64,000 nucleotides of DNA from Bacteroidota bacterium (GTDB lineage: Bacteria; Bacteroidota; Bacteroidia; 2-12-FULL-35-15): assembly GCA_017303895.1 (NCBI GenBank), contig JAFLBF010000002.1, positions 62,001 to 126,000 of the forward strand, in the 5' to 3' direction. The position numbers were made by a program, and so were the translations under genes. The stretch's first letter is position 1; each line of letters opens with the position of its first letter. Below are positions 1 through 9,025 of this stretch, piece after piece. The notes under the pieces were generated by a model. The model saw only the letters and a program-made list of their open reading frames with translations, searched no databases and was not told the origin of the DNA.

Positions 1-246
1 ACGGGCATATTCATTTACTTCACGAATATTACTCTTGCAAGCCAATCCTAAACGGACGGCATATTCAACTACTTTTTTATTGGCTTTAGGTAATGTGCCG
101 GGATGTCCTAATGTGATCGGACTAACGTTGGTATTTGGTAATACACCATATTCGGTAGAATCGCTCGAGTACGCTTTACTTTTCGTTACTAATTGTGCGT
201 GAACTTCTAATCCGATAACAGCTTCATACTTGTCGTACATACTCAT
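1..246 (-). CDS. gatB: GatB, Asp/Glu-tRNA amidotransferase subunit B (partial, N-terminus)
   Basis: First 82 codons of the GatB subunit of the Asp-tRNA(Asn)/Glu-tRNA(Gln) amidotransferase, which amidates mischarged tRNAs in the cytoplasm with GatA and GatC. The translation from ATG at 246 contains the family hallmarks YEAVIGLEVHAQL near the start, NTNVSPITLGHPGTLP and KSNIREVNEYAR, in the right order for the GatB N-terminal kinase-like fold. The gene runs off the left edge, so most of the protein is missing. A second in-frame ATG at 240 is possible. No Shine-Dalgarno is visible, as usual in Bacteroidota. Identification by motif memory; very likely. Confidence 0.93.
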   Translation of the reverse strand, partial: MSMYDKYEAVIGLEVHAQLVTKSKAYSSDSTEYGVLPNTNVSPITLGHPGTLPKANKKVVEYAVRLGLACKSNIREVNEYAR

Positions 247-254
247 TTTAAAAT

Positions 255-271
255 GCGCTTAATTTAAGCGC
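255..271. repeat. 8-bp perfect inverted repeat upstream of gatB
   Basis: GCGCTTAA and TTAAGCGC separated by one base, 9 bases before the gatB start. It lies where an operator or 5'-UTR hairpin would be. No binding protein can be assigned. Confidence 0.4.
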
Positions 272-320
272 GAAAGATACGAAAAAATACGACTCGTTTT
301 ATGGCAAAAATCGAGTGAGT

Positions 321-359
321 AATAGCCGATTCAAGGTTACTGAATACCGGCTATTTTTT
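321..359 (-). terminator. Hairpin at the 3' end of the choice-of-anchor B gene
   Basis: AATAGCCG pairs with CGGCTATT, and ATTCA with TGAAT inside it, across a 7-nt loop. The distal arm overlaps the last codons and stop of the gene at 351-1775. There is no U-run on the minus-strand side, so it would be a weak terminator or an mRNA 3'-end stabiliser. Confidence 0.35.
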
Positions 360-1775
360 GATCACTTTTTGGGTGTAATTCAGCTCTTTTCCGGTGATCT
401 TTAGGATATAGATACCAATAGCCAGTTCCGATAATTTTATGATCTTGGAATGGTTGCCACTGCTCATCCGCTCTCTGGAACTTAAAATACTACGTCCCGA
501 AAGGTCAATCAACTCAAATACAATTTCATCATTGTCTTTTAAAAGGATCGATACGGATATGTTTTCAGAAGTAGGATTAGGGTAGATAAAAGCAGAGTTG
601 TTGTTTGTTTGCATCGATTCATTTATTCCGAGGGCAATGTGTGCATCCAGAACAAATAATCCGTTTTGCATATCGTTGGCAACAATGTTTCCGCTTGGAA
701 GATCCACGTATGCACCCCAATTCCCATGGTAGGCAGGGTTAGAATACCCATCATTTTGTCCCTTAAGTGTATCCGTGTCAAAATAGCCTGTTCTAACAGG
801 TGTAGTTGGATTGCTGATGTCGAAAATTTGTAATCCATCCTGGTAATATGATAATATCAAACGGTCATTTCCAATAATGTATGGATTATGTGGTGTAGCC
901 CCTTCATTTGATTTGAAAGTAGATGCAATGGACATGTTCTGCAGATCCGTTACATCAAGGATCTTTACAGCCATATTTACCGGTACTTCATCGCAGAAAA
1001 CAAGTGTTTTGCCATTGGCAGTTAAAAAACTGCTATGGTTGTAGCCTTGATCTGGATAGGATGTAAGTGAATTGATCGGGCTGAAAGTATTGCTGCCGGG
1101 ATTGTAGGTGTACATAAACAAACCTTGATATCCACAGGATGCATAAACCGTATCGTTTCTTACGAACATATCATGAACATGATTAATGTTTGCATCATCA
1201 TCATTCAGTTTTCGTAGAAGTGTAGGATTGGCAGGGTCTGCCAAGCTATAAACGATCATCGAATAGTGTCCACCGGTGCCAGGATAGGTAACGCTACCAC
1301 AATATAATTTGTCGCCATCTACATACAATGTATGAGAACGCTCAAAGATCGTTACATCGTCATGTACTACATGTACAGAATCCGGTAAATAGCTGAGGTC
1401 TATGATCTGAAAGCTATTGGGGGAACCATCGTCACTGATCGCGTACAGATAGTTGCCGTATGTTTTGTATTCCCTCCAAATACATTGATTTCTTCTGCCT
1501 GGAACATAGTCCACTTCGATAGGGTTTGTAGGTGTAGATATGTCGATAATATAAGTTCCGCTACTTGATCCCACAATAGCATATTCTTTGTTGTTGTCAC
1601 TCGTATCTACCCAGGCCCAGCAACCGTTATATTTAATGCCATATGCAGGCTCTGCAACTTCAGTAGGGTTATACCAGCGTCCTAATAAAGAGATATTTTG
1701 AGCATCGTATTGTGCTTGTAAGGTTGATGTAGTAGCAAAAATTAATATAGCTAAAAGGGATGATCTTGTTTTCAT
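351..1775 (-). CDS. Choice-of-anchor B beta-propeller protein with T9SS sorting domain
   Basis: Exported protein of 474 residues. A signal peptide covers about residues 1-21 (ending LQAQ). Residues about 25-385 carry repeated LVIVD-like propeller blades of the form YIIDIS.P..P and FQIIDLS, matching the choice-of-anchor B family. The last 80 residues are a type A T9SS C-terminal sorting domain (FIYPNPTSENISVS, then GIYILKI and a basic KK end), so the protein should cross the outer membrane by T9SS and be released or anchored at the surface. The family's function is unknown. It stands alone, with gatB downstream on the same strand and a divergent gene upstream. Confidence 0.85.
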   Translation of the reverse strand: MKTRSSLLAILIFATTSTLQAQYDAQNISLLGRWYNPTEVAEPAYGIKYNGCWAWVDTSDNNKEYAIVGSSSGTYIIDISTPTNPIEVDYVPGRRNQCIWREYKTYGNYLYAISDDGSPNSFQIIDLSYLPDSVHVVHDDVTIFERSHTLYVDGDKLYCGSVTYPGTGGHYSMIVYSLADPANPTLLRKLNDDDANINHVHDMFVRNDTVYASCGYQGLFMYTYNPGSNTFSPINSLTSYPDQGYNHSSFLTANGKTLVFCDEVPVNMAVKILDVTDLQNMSIASTFKSNEGATPHNPYIIGNDRLILSYYQDGLQIFDISNPTTPVRTGYFDTDTLKGQNDGYSNPAYHGNWGAYVDLPSGNIVANDMQNGLFVLDAHIALGINESMQTNNNSAFIYPNPTSENISVSILLKDNDEIVFELIDLSGRSILSSRERMSSGNHSKIIKLSELAIGIYILKITGKELNYTQKVIKK

Positions 1776-1874
1776 GTTACGCAGTTAGGAGAGATAAAGA
1801 TACACATAAAATTGTGTTTTTAAAAGTGGAAAATATACATCTAAAACACTACATTTATCTTCACAACAAAATGT

Positions 1875-3482
1875 ATGAAAACATCCTTTAAAGCATTATT
1901 GGATCTACTTAAAAAGATCTGTAACAAATATGATACAGTTAGTGAGGAGCAAAAAAATAATTTACTCCTATCATTAGTGAAATGTAAACTTCCTGTTTCG
2001 AGTATATTGACCGATTATCAGAATGTACTTTTGTTTATCATAGCTCACCCTTCTGATAAAAAAATATTAGCTCTTGCAGAGCAAGAGTTGGGTCGCTTGT
2101 CAGCTCATTTAAGGAGAATGAATAAGTCCGATGTGTATGCTCTTGATAATTCCGGATTGCCTCATACCCGCACCATTTCTACTTTCTCGCATGATCTGTT
2201 AAAATGGTATCAAGCCGATGAAAATATTCGTATTAAGATCGACTCATTTTATAAAAGTACTCTCTCCCTGAACGATGTGCTTCAATTTACATTGCCCAGC
2301 TTAGAGAAAGAAATAACAGCCATCGGATATAAGAATAATCAATTGTTTGATGCCTTGAAAGTAGAAAAGGAGCAACAATTAGCATTTATGCTTTCGGAGT
2401 TTGATCGATTAAATGATAAACCCTACATAAAAGATCACTTGTTTGGAGGATTGCATTTGTATGTAAAGCTGCTTCCGGTTTCTAAATTGTTTTCTAAAGC
2501 ATATAATCGGATCGCTATCAAAGCTCATTTCTATCAAAAAGAGATCATCAAACAGTTCGATCAGGTCGATTTGTTGAATAGAAAATTGCCTAATGAAAGA
2601 GTATTTAAAGCAGCCGAGAAAAAAGACTTGATCGCCTGCATTAAAAATTCATTGACATTATTACAAAGAGAAACGGATCCTGTTTCATACATGGATGAGG
2701 GGTCGCTTCGTTTGTTTGAATTGGAGCATGGAATTTCTATTGCCATATTTGGAATGACACCTGGCCGTCAGTTGCCGTTAGAGTCGTATGTTGGATATAC
2801 CTTATTTAAAAATGGCTTGCCGGCAGCTTATGGTGGCGGTTGGGTATTCGGTAATCGCTCTTTGTTTGGTATCAATATATTTGAACCCTACCGCGGTGGT
2901 GAATCGGGTTTCATGATGTGTCAATTGTTACGTGTATATCGTCAGGCATTTGGTGTTGATTATTTTGAAGTAGAGCCTTATCAATACGGATTAGGTAATC
3001 CGGAAGGAATCAGCTCCGGGGCTTATTGGTTCTATTTCCGCTTTGGATTCCGTTCGTTAGACAAAGATTTAAATGCATTGTCATTAAAGGAATTCGAAAA
3101 GATCAAAACTCAAAAAGGGTATAGAAGTTCAGAAGAGACATTGTTACTTTTTACAGAGAGCAACATTGCTCTGAATATGGGAAAAAATATTCCTTTACAA
3201 ATTTCTGAGATCAGAGATAAGGTGACTTTTTTGATCACTGAAAAATATAGTGGGAACCGTATGCTAGCGGAGAAAGAGGTAGTTGCGAATTTTATTAAAA
3301 AGGCCGGAAAGCTAAAGTCGTTAAGTGCTGATCAAAAGAAAGTGTTGATAGAGGTTGCCTTTTTATGTGAAGTACTTCAAATAAAAACTGCATCAAAATT
3401 GAGTTTGATGCAGCAGTTGGTTTATTTTAAACTGGTTGATCTATATGCTTATCAGAAGGTGCTGAAGCAAGTATTGAGTTAG
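1875..3482 (+). CDS. Unrecognised 535-aa protein
   Basis: I do not recognise this protein. It has no signal peptide or clear membrane segment, so it is probably cytoplasmic. Residues 1-260 are mainly helical and Lys/Leu-rich. The best conserved-looking part is about residues 290-395, glycine- and aromatic-rich (YGGGWVFGNRSLFGINIF, then GGESGFMMCQLLRVYRQ and SGAYWFYFRFGFR), which could be a compact alpha/beta domain resembling an acyltransferase fold, but this is only an impression. The C-terminal 140 residues are again helical. It is monocistronic and convergent with the purine phosphorylase; stop codons of the two genes abut at 3482/3483. Confidence 0.75.
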   Translation: MKTSFKALLDLLKKICNKYDTVSEEQKNNLLLSLVKCKLPVSSILTDYQNVLLFIIAHPSDKKILALAEQELGRLSAHLRRMNKSDVYALDNSGLPHTRTISTFSHDLLKWYQADENIRIKIDSFYKSTLSLNDVLQFTLPSLEKEITAIGYKNNQLFDALKVEKEQQLAFMLSEFDRLNDKPYIKDHLFGGLHLYVKLLPVSKLFSKAYNRIAIKAHFYQKEIIKQFDQVDLLNRKLPNERVFKAAEKKDLIACIKNSLTLLQRETDPVSYMDEGSLRLFELEHGISIAIFGMTPGRQLPLESYVGYTLFKNGLPAAYGGGWVFGNRSLFGINIFEPYRGGESGFMMCQLLRVYRQAFGVDYFEVEPYQYGLGNPEGISSGAYWFYFRFGFRSLDKDLNALSLKEFEKIKTQKGYRSSEETLLLFTESNIALNMGKNIPLQISEIRDKVTFLITEKYSGNRMLAEKEVVANFIKKAGKLKSLSADQKKVLIEVAFLCEVLQIKTASKLSLMQQLVYFKLVDLYAYQKVLKQVLS

Positions 3483-4295
3483 TTATAACTCCTTCATTAA
3501 TTCTTTCATTATTAATGTCATTTTCTTTTCAGCTTGTGATGCTACATGCTGTACATCTTCGTGTGTTACTTCCACAATTTTCCCTTCCACACCAAGGTCG
3601 GTAATGATACTCATAGCAAAACAAGGAATGTTCATATGACGTGCAACGATCACTTCAGGAACAGTACTCATACCTACTGCATCCGCCCCTAAAACTCTAA
3701 CCATTCTGTATTCTGCAGGCGTTTCAAATGTAGGGCCTGATAAACCTAAATAAACACCTTCTTGAACTTTTATATTGTTGACAGCGGCTACTTCTTTCGC
3801 TTTTGCAATGATCTCTTTGCTATATGCTTCACTCATATCGGGAAAGCGTGGTCCAAGTTCAGCTAAATTTTTCCCGATCAATGGATTGGATGGAAAGAAA
3901 TTGATATGATCATTGATGATCATCAGATCTCCAATTTCGAAAGCAGGATTGGTTCCACCGGATGCATTGGAAACAAACAATTTTTGAATGCCTAAAAATT
4001 TCATTACACGAACAGGGAATGTAACTTGTTGCATGTTATAGCCTTCGTAATAATGAAAACGACCTTGCATGGCAACCACGTTCTTTCCACCTAATTCTCC
4101 GAAGATCAATTTGCCGGAATGCCCTTCTACTGTTGATACAGGAAAGTTCGGGATCTCTTCGTATGGAATTGTGTGTTTGATGTTGATCTCTTTCACTAAT
4201 CCGCCAAGGCCTGTGCCTAATATGATCCCGATCTCGGGTTGAATAGAAATTTTACTTTGTATGAACGTTGCTGTGCTTTTGATTTGTTCTAACAT
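3483..4295 (-). CDS. punA: Purine nucleoside phosphorylase (trimeric, class II type)
   Basis: Phosphorolysis of purine (deoxy)nucleosides to base and (deoxy)ribose-1-phosphate, purine salvage, cytoplasmic. Motifs in the 270-aa product from ATG 4295: [11 protein letters not shown] (phosphate-binding loop), [26 protein letters not shown], the [10 protein letters not shown] segment, and [12 protein letters not shown] near the C-terminus. Length is normal for the class. A longer reading frame starts at 4346, but ATG 4295 fits the family start and reduces the overlap with lpxK to 44 bp. The overlap with lpxK, transcribed just before it, implies one transcript. Confidence 0.92.
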   Translation of the reverse strand: MLEQIKSTATFIQSKISIQPEIGIILGTGLGGLVKEINIKHTIPYEEIPNFPVSTVEGHSGKLIFGELGGKNVVAMQGRFHYYEGYNMQQVTFPVRVMKFLGIQKLFVSNASGGTNPAFEIGDLMIINDHINFFPSNPLIGKNLAELGPRFPDMSEAYSKEIIAKAKEVAAVNNIKVQEGVYLGLSGPTFETPAEYRMVRVLGADAVGMSTVPEVIVARHMNIPCFAMSIITDLGVEGKIVEVTHEDVQHVASQAEKKMTLIMKELMKEL

Positions 4296-5346
4296 ATTGT
4301 ATGATCTGTTCGTTAAATTGTTCTTTGTCTTTGTCGTGAAACTCAATCTCTATTGGAATATAAAAAAGCGGAAGGGATTTCAAAAGCTCTGAAAATTCAG
4401 GCGACTTTAATCGCATTGCATCTTTTTCTGTTGTCAATATGATCTTATTTGCGGCTGCAATATTATTAAATATTTTTTGAACGTTGTAAATATCTTCTTT
4501 ACTGAAATTGTGGTGATCAGGATATTTGACTGGAATAAGATTTTTTACTTTGTCCTTCAAATAATATTCTAGAGCCTTTGTGTTAGCAATACCGGTTAAC
4601 AGGAGGATCGTAAAGTTACGGTCGAAGTAATATTCCTTTGCAAGTGGATTTTGATTGTCGGAATGAAAGGAGACAAAATTCCCATATTTTAAATAGGAGA
4701 AATAGAGTTTTTGATGAGGTAAAGGCTTTATCTCATCGCTTAGCCTTTTTCTTTCTATTGGCAAAAGAATCTCAGGACATTTAGTTACGATAATAATATT
4801 GGCACGGGTAGCTCCTGATTGAAATTCTCTTAAGCTTCCGCTGGGAAGCATACAGTCGCCCGGATACAACTTGCTAAAATCGGTCAGTAATACATATAGC
4901 CCGGACTCTACAGAGCGATGTTGAAAGGCATCATCCAATAAGATCGCTTGTAAAGAAGGGAATTCCAGCATGAGTTTTTTTATTCCTCTCGCTCTTTCAC
5001 CATCAACGGCTACTCTAAGATTAGAGAATTTTTTTTTGAATTGCAGGGGTTCATCACCGATCTCCAGTGCAGTAGATTGTGTGTCAGCAAGTACGAATTC
5101 CGATGTTTTCCGTCCATATCCCCGGCTTAAAGTGGCAATGTAGAATTCAGTCTTTAGAAGGCGGATCAAGTATTCGATATGAGGTGTTTTTCCTGTGCCA
5201 CCCACCGATAGGTTTCCCACACAAATGGTTGGGATATCAAATTTTTCGGAAGGAATGATCTTCCAGTCGAAAAGTTTATTGCGCAGGGCCACTATTACTC
5301 CATACAGAAGCGAAAAAGGGAATAATATGATCCGAAAAAACTTCAT
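4252..5346 (-). CDS. lpxK: Tetraacyldisaccharide 4'-kinase LpxK
   Basis: Phosphorylates the 4' position of the lipid A precursor disaccharide at the inner membrane, the sixth step of the Raetz pathway. The N-terminus has a hydrophobic membrane-associating helix (about residues 5-22), followed by [13 protein letters not shown], the Walker A loop at about residues 43-55. Further LpxK signatures: [19 protein letters not shown] (Walker B-like), the PDHHNFS segment and TTEKDAMRL near the C-terminus. Length 364 aa is typical. It is first in a transcript with the purine phosphorylase gene, whose start lies inside its 3' end. Confidence 0.95.
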   Translation of the reverse strand: MKFFRIILFPFSLLYGVIVALRNKLFDWKIIPSEKFDIPTICVGNLSVGGTGKTPHIEYLIRLLKTEFYIATLSRGYGRKTSEFVLADTQSTALEIGDEPLQFKKKFSNLRVAVDGERARGIKKLMLEFPSLQAILLDDAFQHRSVESGLYVLLTDFSKLYPGDCMLPSGSLREFQSGATRANIIIVTKCPEILLPIERKRLSDEIKPLPHQKLYFSYLKYGNFVSFHSDNQNPLAKEYYFDRNFTILLLTGIANTKALEYYLKDKVKNLIPVKYPDHHNFSKEDIYNVQKIFNNIAAANKIILTTEKDAMRLKSPEFSELLKSLPLFYIPIEIEFHDKDKEQFNEQIIQYVRTNQKHSNVHTK

Positions 5347-5440
5347 TGCTTAAATATACAGAAATTTGTTCAGTTTATTGAATTTCTATTTACTCCGGAG
5401 TATTTTTTATTTTGTAAATTCGTCCGATACAAGACATGTT

Positions 5441-6535
5441 ATGAAACTGAGACAAATTACTGATCATATTGAATCTATTGCTCCTTTAGCTTATCAGGAA
5501 AGTTATGATAATGCAGGACTTATTTGCGGTCATCCCGATATGGAAATAACAGGAGCTTTGATCTGCCTGGACAGTACAGAAGATGTGATCGATGAAGCGA
5601 TTTCATTGGGGTGTAACTTAGTGATCGCACATCATCCCATTGTGTTTTCGGGACTCAAAAAGTTCAATGGAAAGAATTATGTGGAGCGGGTGATCATGAA
5701 AGCCATCAAAAACGATATAGCCATTTATGCAGCGCATACCAATCTGGACAGTGTATCCAATGGGGTGAATGCTAAAATATCTGAAAAATTAGGCTTGTCG
5801 AATTGCCGAATTTTGTCTCCAATCAAAAACAATTTAAAGAAACTAATAACCTTTTGTCCAAGTGATAAAGCAGCCGATGTCCGTTTGGCCTTATTTGAAG
5901 CCGGTGCGGGAAATATTGGAAACTACAGTGAATGCAGCTTCAATTCGGATGGGATAGGTACATTTAAAGCAGGAAACGATACTAACCCGTATGTGGGAGA
6001 ACAGGGAGTACAACACCAGGAAAAGGAAACAAAGATCGAAGTGATTTATCCTGCTTTTTTGGAAGGACGTTTATTAAAAGCACTTTTTACGGCACATCCT
6101 TATGAGGAAGTGGCGTATGATCTGATCGCATTATCGAATACTCACCAACAAGTTGGAGCCGGTATGGTTGGTGAATTAGAAGTGGAATGTTCTGAAATGG
6201 AATTTTTGACGAAGGTCAAAGAAAAGATGAAAGCCGGAGTGGTGAGGTATACGCATCTGACCGGGAAAAAAGTTAAAACCGTTGCTGTATGCGGTGGTTC
6301 GGGTAGTTTTTTATTGAAAGATGCCATTCAGAATGGGGCGGATGTATTCGTTACGGCCGATTTCAAATATCATCAGTTTTTTGATGCGGAAAACCGCATC
6401 GTTATTGCTGATATAGGGCATTTTGAGAGTGAACAATACACCTCTGAATTATTTTATGAGATTTTAAAGAAAAAATTTAATACATTTGCACTCCATTTGT
6501 CAAAAATTAATACAAATCCAATAAACTATTTATAA
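5441..6535 (+). CDS. Nif3-like dinuclear metal centre protein
   Basis: Member of the NIF3/YbgI/YqfO family, hexameric proteins binding two metal ions, sometimes annotated as GTP cyclohydrolase I type 2 homologues; true function is unsettled. The 364-aa product begins at ATG 5441 (MKLRQITDHIESIAPLAYQE); an upstream extension to 5366 lacks family similarity. Metal-ligand motifs: IAHHPIVFSG at about residue 65, HTNLDS at about 105, and near the C-terminus ADFKYHQ and DIGHFESE. Between the two halves sits the PII/CutA-like insert (about residues 135-235) found in the long form. It is three bases upstream of the zinc-ribbon gene, a common pairing in Bacteroidota. Confidence 0.93.
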   Translation: MKLRQITDHIESIAPLAYQESYDNAGLICGHPDMEITGALICLDSTEDVIDEAISLGCNLVIAHHPIVFSGLKKFNGKNYVERVIMKAIKNDIAIYAAHTNLDSVSNGVNAKISEKLGLSNCRILSPIKNNLKKLITFCPSDKAADVRLALFEAGAGNIGNYSECSFNSDGIGTFKAGNDTNPYVGEQGVQHQEKETKIEVIYPAFLEGRLLKALFTAHPYEEVAYDLIALSNTHQQVGAGMVGELEVECSEMEFLTKVKEKMKAGVVRYTHLTGKKVKTVAVCGGSGSFLLKDAIQNGADVFVTADFKYHQFFDAENRIVIADIGHFESEQYTSELFYEILKKKFNTFALHLSKINTNPINYL

Positions 6536-6537
6536 AA

Positions 6538-7302
6538 ATGGCAAAATCTAAAACTGACGAAATTTCGGTAGAAGAAAAATTAAGAGCATTGTTTGAATTA
6601 CAACAAACGGACTCTAAGATTGACAAGATCAGAACTGTAAGAGGAGAATTGCCTTTGGAAGTTAGAGATCTTGAGGATCTGGTTGCAGGTTTAGAAACCC
6701 GTATCAATAACTTTAACGAGGAGATCAAAAACCTTGAAGAAGGAATTGTTGAGAAGAAAAACGTAATGAAAGATGCGCAAGCAGCTATCAAAAAATACGA
6801 GGCACAACAAGGAAAAGTACGTAACAACCGTGAGTACGATTCAATTACAAAAGAGATCGAGTTTCAAAATTTAGAGATCCAGTTGGCTGAAAAACGTATA
6901 AAAGAATTTAAAGCAAACATTGCTGCTAAAAAAGAAGTAATGGCTAGTGCTGAGGCGGAATTAACGGACCGTCAAAAAGATTTGAAGATCAAAAAGAAAG
7001 AACTGGAAGAGATCGTTTCTGAAACAGAGAAAGAAGAACAAGCATTGCTTAAAAAATCAGCAGCCTCTGAAGCTGTGATCGAAGAGCGTTTATTGAATGC
7101 TTACAAACGTATCAGAGCAAATGTAATGAACGGTTTAGGTGTTGTTACTGTTGAGCGTGATGCTTGCGGTGGTTGTTTCAATAAGATCCCACCTCAACGT
7201 CAGTTAGACATCCAAACGCACAAAAAAGTGATCGTATGTGAACATTGCGGACGCATATTGGTAGATGCAGAGATCTTAACAGGAAAAGCTGCAAAAGCTT
7301 AA
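6538..7302 (+). CDS. Coiled-coil protein with C-terminal C4 zinc ribbon
   Basis: 254-aa cytoplasmic protein. Residues about 10-190 form a long charged coiled coil rich in Lys/Glu, and the C-terminus carries a zinc ribbon with two Cys pairs, CGGC at about 210 and CEHC at about 235. This is the CT398/HP0958-like family (old DUF164), small coiled-coil plus zinc-ribbon proteins suggested to bind RNA or act as chaperone-like factors; the role here is not known. It follows the Nif3-like gene directly and ends at a strong bidirectional terminator. Confidence 0.88.
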   Translation: MAKSKTDEISVEEKLRALFELQQTDSKIDKIRTVRGELPLEVRDLEDLVAGLETRINNFNEEIKNLEEGIVEKKNVMKDAQAAIKKYEAQQGKVRNNREYDSITKEIEFQNLEIQLAEKRIKEFKANIAAKKEVMASAEAELTDRQKDLKIKKKELEEIVSETEKEEQALLKKSAASEAVIEERLLNAYKRIRANVMNGLGVVTVERDACGGCFNKIPPQRQLDIQTHKKVIVCEHCGRILVDAEILTGKAAKA

Positions 7303-7320
7303 TTACAAGTTTATATAATA

Positions 7321-7350
7321 AAAAAGGCTACGAATTTCGTAGCCTTTTTT
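7321..7350. terminator. Bidirectional rho-independent terminator
   Basis: Perfect stem AAAAAGGCTACGA / TCGTAGCCTTTTT with a 3-nt loop, followed by a T-run on the plus strand and preceded by an A-run that serves the minus strand. It separates the convergent zinc-ribbon and SGNH-hydrolase genes. Confidence 0.85.
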
Positions 7351-7366
7351 AGTTAAGATCATTTTT

Positions 7367-8734
7367 TTATGGGAACAATATTCCATTGCACTCCACACAA
7401 TTAATAGTTGGAATCACTGCATTGTATTTCGTATTAATCGCCTTGATAAATTCATTGGCAATTAACGCATAAGCTTTTTGATTAGGGTGGTAGCCATCCA
7501 AACTGAAGAACCCTCCACTTACAAAAACCGCATTAAAGTCGGCCCCATCCCATTTGATACCACTCACAACCGAATTAAAATAAGAATGCATATCCACCAA
7601 GGCTAAATTATATTGTGCTGCTTTTTGGGTAATAACGGCATTGTATGAATTGATCGCCTGATCGATTTTATAAACCTCCGTACTATCTAAAACATATCTG
7701 TTATTCACGGTATTCACCAATAATCCATATTTGAAACATTTCATAGAATCAAGAGGTACGGAAAGTGTAATGTATTCACCATTCTTCATTTGTCGAAGCC
7801 CGAAAGGTGCATTCGCATCATTAATGATAAATCCATTTCTTCCTTTCACAAAATGTATGTGTGATAATCCGGACAAAGTATCCCATAAATAATTCAATGA
7901 ATCGGCTTGTATTTGCGTGATATCTGCATTGTCCCATTTAACAAGTGTATAATAAGGAAACGTTCTAAAATCAGGGATGGTTGCAATAACTCCTTTTGCA
8001 CCATTAGCCGTTAGTGCGCCAAGGATCGTATCCAATGTATTACTAAAGCTAGATGAGGATGGAATAGGAGTAGAGGTGCCGCCAACACTTGCATAATTAT
8101 AAATGTCTTCCATACCCAGCCATGCTGAAAAGAAAGTAGCATTTTGTGTTTTGATATCATTGAAGAGAGTAGAGACGCCAGGATTGCTGGCAAAGCGATT
8201 GTAATACGGATTGGTATTTCCGGAAGCAATGCTATTGCCTAAAGCGGGATTGAAATAATCCACTAAATTGGCATAAGGAACAGAAAGGTTATGAACGCTA
8301 TTTCCAGCTATGCCTGTTAAATAAGGTGCAGCATTGGATGCAGAAATAATATTTTTTAATGGTGATAAACTGGTTACACCTTTACAATCGGTTTTGTTGC
8401 CAAGGTGGCTAGGTGTTACAAACTGACCTTCCCATGGTTTACTGTTTACACCTAATCCATTGTTATCGGGCATTAAAGCCTGACTGAATACATTTCCTCC
8501 AACAAGCTTAAATTGCTCTGCTAAAAGTGCAGGAATGGATAGGCGTTGACCTTGTAGAAACAAAGCTCCGTCCTGTGTTCCTGCCATATAGTTTCCGCCA
8601 ATAGCAATTGTTTTTGAAAAATTGGCTTCCCCTGCACTTGGTTCTGGCACTTCTAATTCTGGTGTACAGGATAGCACAAATAAAAATGAAAGAGCGATGA
8701 TCGATACGGGAAGGAAAATTTTTTTCGTTTTCAT
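7367..8734 (-). CDS. SGNH/GDSL-hydrolase-like lipoprotein
   Basis: 455-aa lipoprotein: hydrophobic leader with lipobox LFVLSC, Cys at about residue 23. The body resembles SGNH-hydrolase proteins of Bacteroidota: an early KTIAIGGNYMAG segment in place of the usual GDS block, a middle SAWLGMEDIYNYA segment (block III-like G.ND position altered), and a C-terminal FSLDGYHPNQKAYALIANE that fits the catalytic DxxH block. The nucleophile Ser of block I appears replaced by Gly-Asn, so esterase activity is doubtful. Likely tethered to the outer membrane. Shares strand with the NifU-like gene upstream (17-bp gap). Confidence 0.75.
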   Translation of the reverse strand: MKTKKIFLPVSIIALSFLFVLSCTPELEVPEPSAGEANFSKTIAIGGNYMAGTQDGALFLQGQRLSIPALLAEQFKLVGGNVFSQALMPDNNGLGVNSKPWEGQFVTPSHLGNKTDCKGVTSLSPLKNIISASNAAPYLTGIAGNSVHNLSVPYANLVDYFNPALGNSIASGNTNPYYNRFASNPGVSTLFNDIKTQNATFFSAWLGMEDIYNYASVGGTSTPIPSSSSFSNTLDTILGALTANGAKGVIATIPDFRTFPYYTLVKWDNADITQIQADSLNYLWDTLSGLSHIHFVKGRNGFIINDANAPFGLRQMKNGEYITLSVPLDSMKCFKYGLLVNTVNNRYVLDSTEVYKIDQAINSYNAVITQKAAQYNLALVDMHSYFNSVVSGIKWDGADFNAVFVSGGFFSLDGYHPNQKAYALIANEFIKAINTKYNAVIPTINCVECNGILFP

Positions 8735-8751
8735 TTTTATACGTGTTTGAA

Positions 8752-9000
8752 TTAAACCATTTCAGTTAAGTTAACAGCTTCCACTGTTTTGATCTCCGGT
8801 ACGGCACGTTTGATCGACTCCTCAATACCTGCTTTTAGTGTCATCATACTCATGGAGCATGATTTGCAGGCGCCCTGTAATTCAACTCTTACAATATGAT
8901 CGTCTGTGATCTCTACCAATGATACATTTCCTCCATCCGCTTGCAAATACGGACGAATCTGTTCCAATGCATCTTCTACTTTTTTTACGATATCGCTCAT
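8752..9000 (-). CDS. NifU C-terminal-domain protein (Fe-S scaffold)
   Basis: 82-aa NifU-like protein consisting only of the C-terminal scaffold domain. It has the expected LQADGGNVSLVEI segment and the CKSCSMS motif (CxxC) that binds a labile 4Fe-4S cluster. It lies 25 bp after the Mrp/ApbC gene, whose product also carries and transfers Fe-S clusters; the pair is a coherent Fe-S delivery unit. Confidence 0.92.
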   Translation of the reverse strand: MSDIVKKVEDALEQIRPYLQADGGNVSLVEITDDHIVRVELQGACKSCSMSMMTLKAGIEESIKRAVPEIKTVEAVNLTEMV

Positions 9001-9025
9001 TTTATTGAATTTAGATTTTATAAAA

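Noticed and set aside
7690-8300. SGNH protein as an active esterase
   Set aside because: The GDS block nucleophile is not visible; only the later DxxH block fits, so activity is not claimed.
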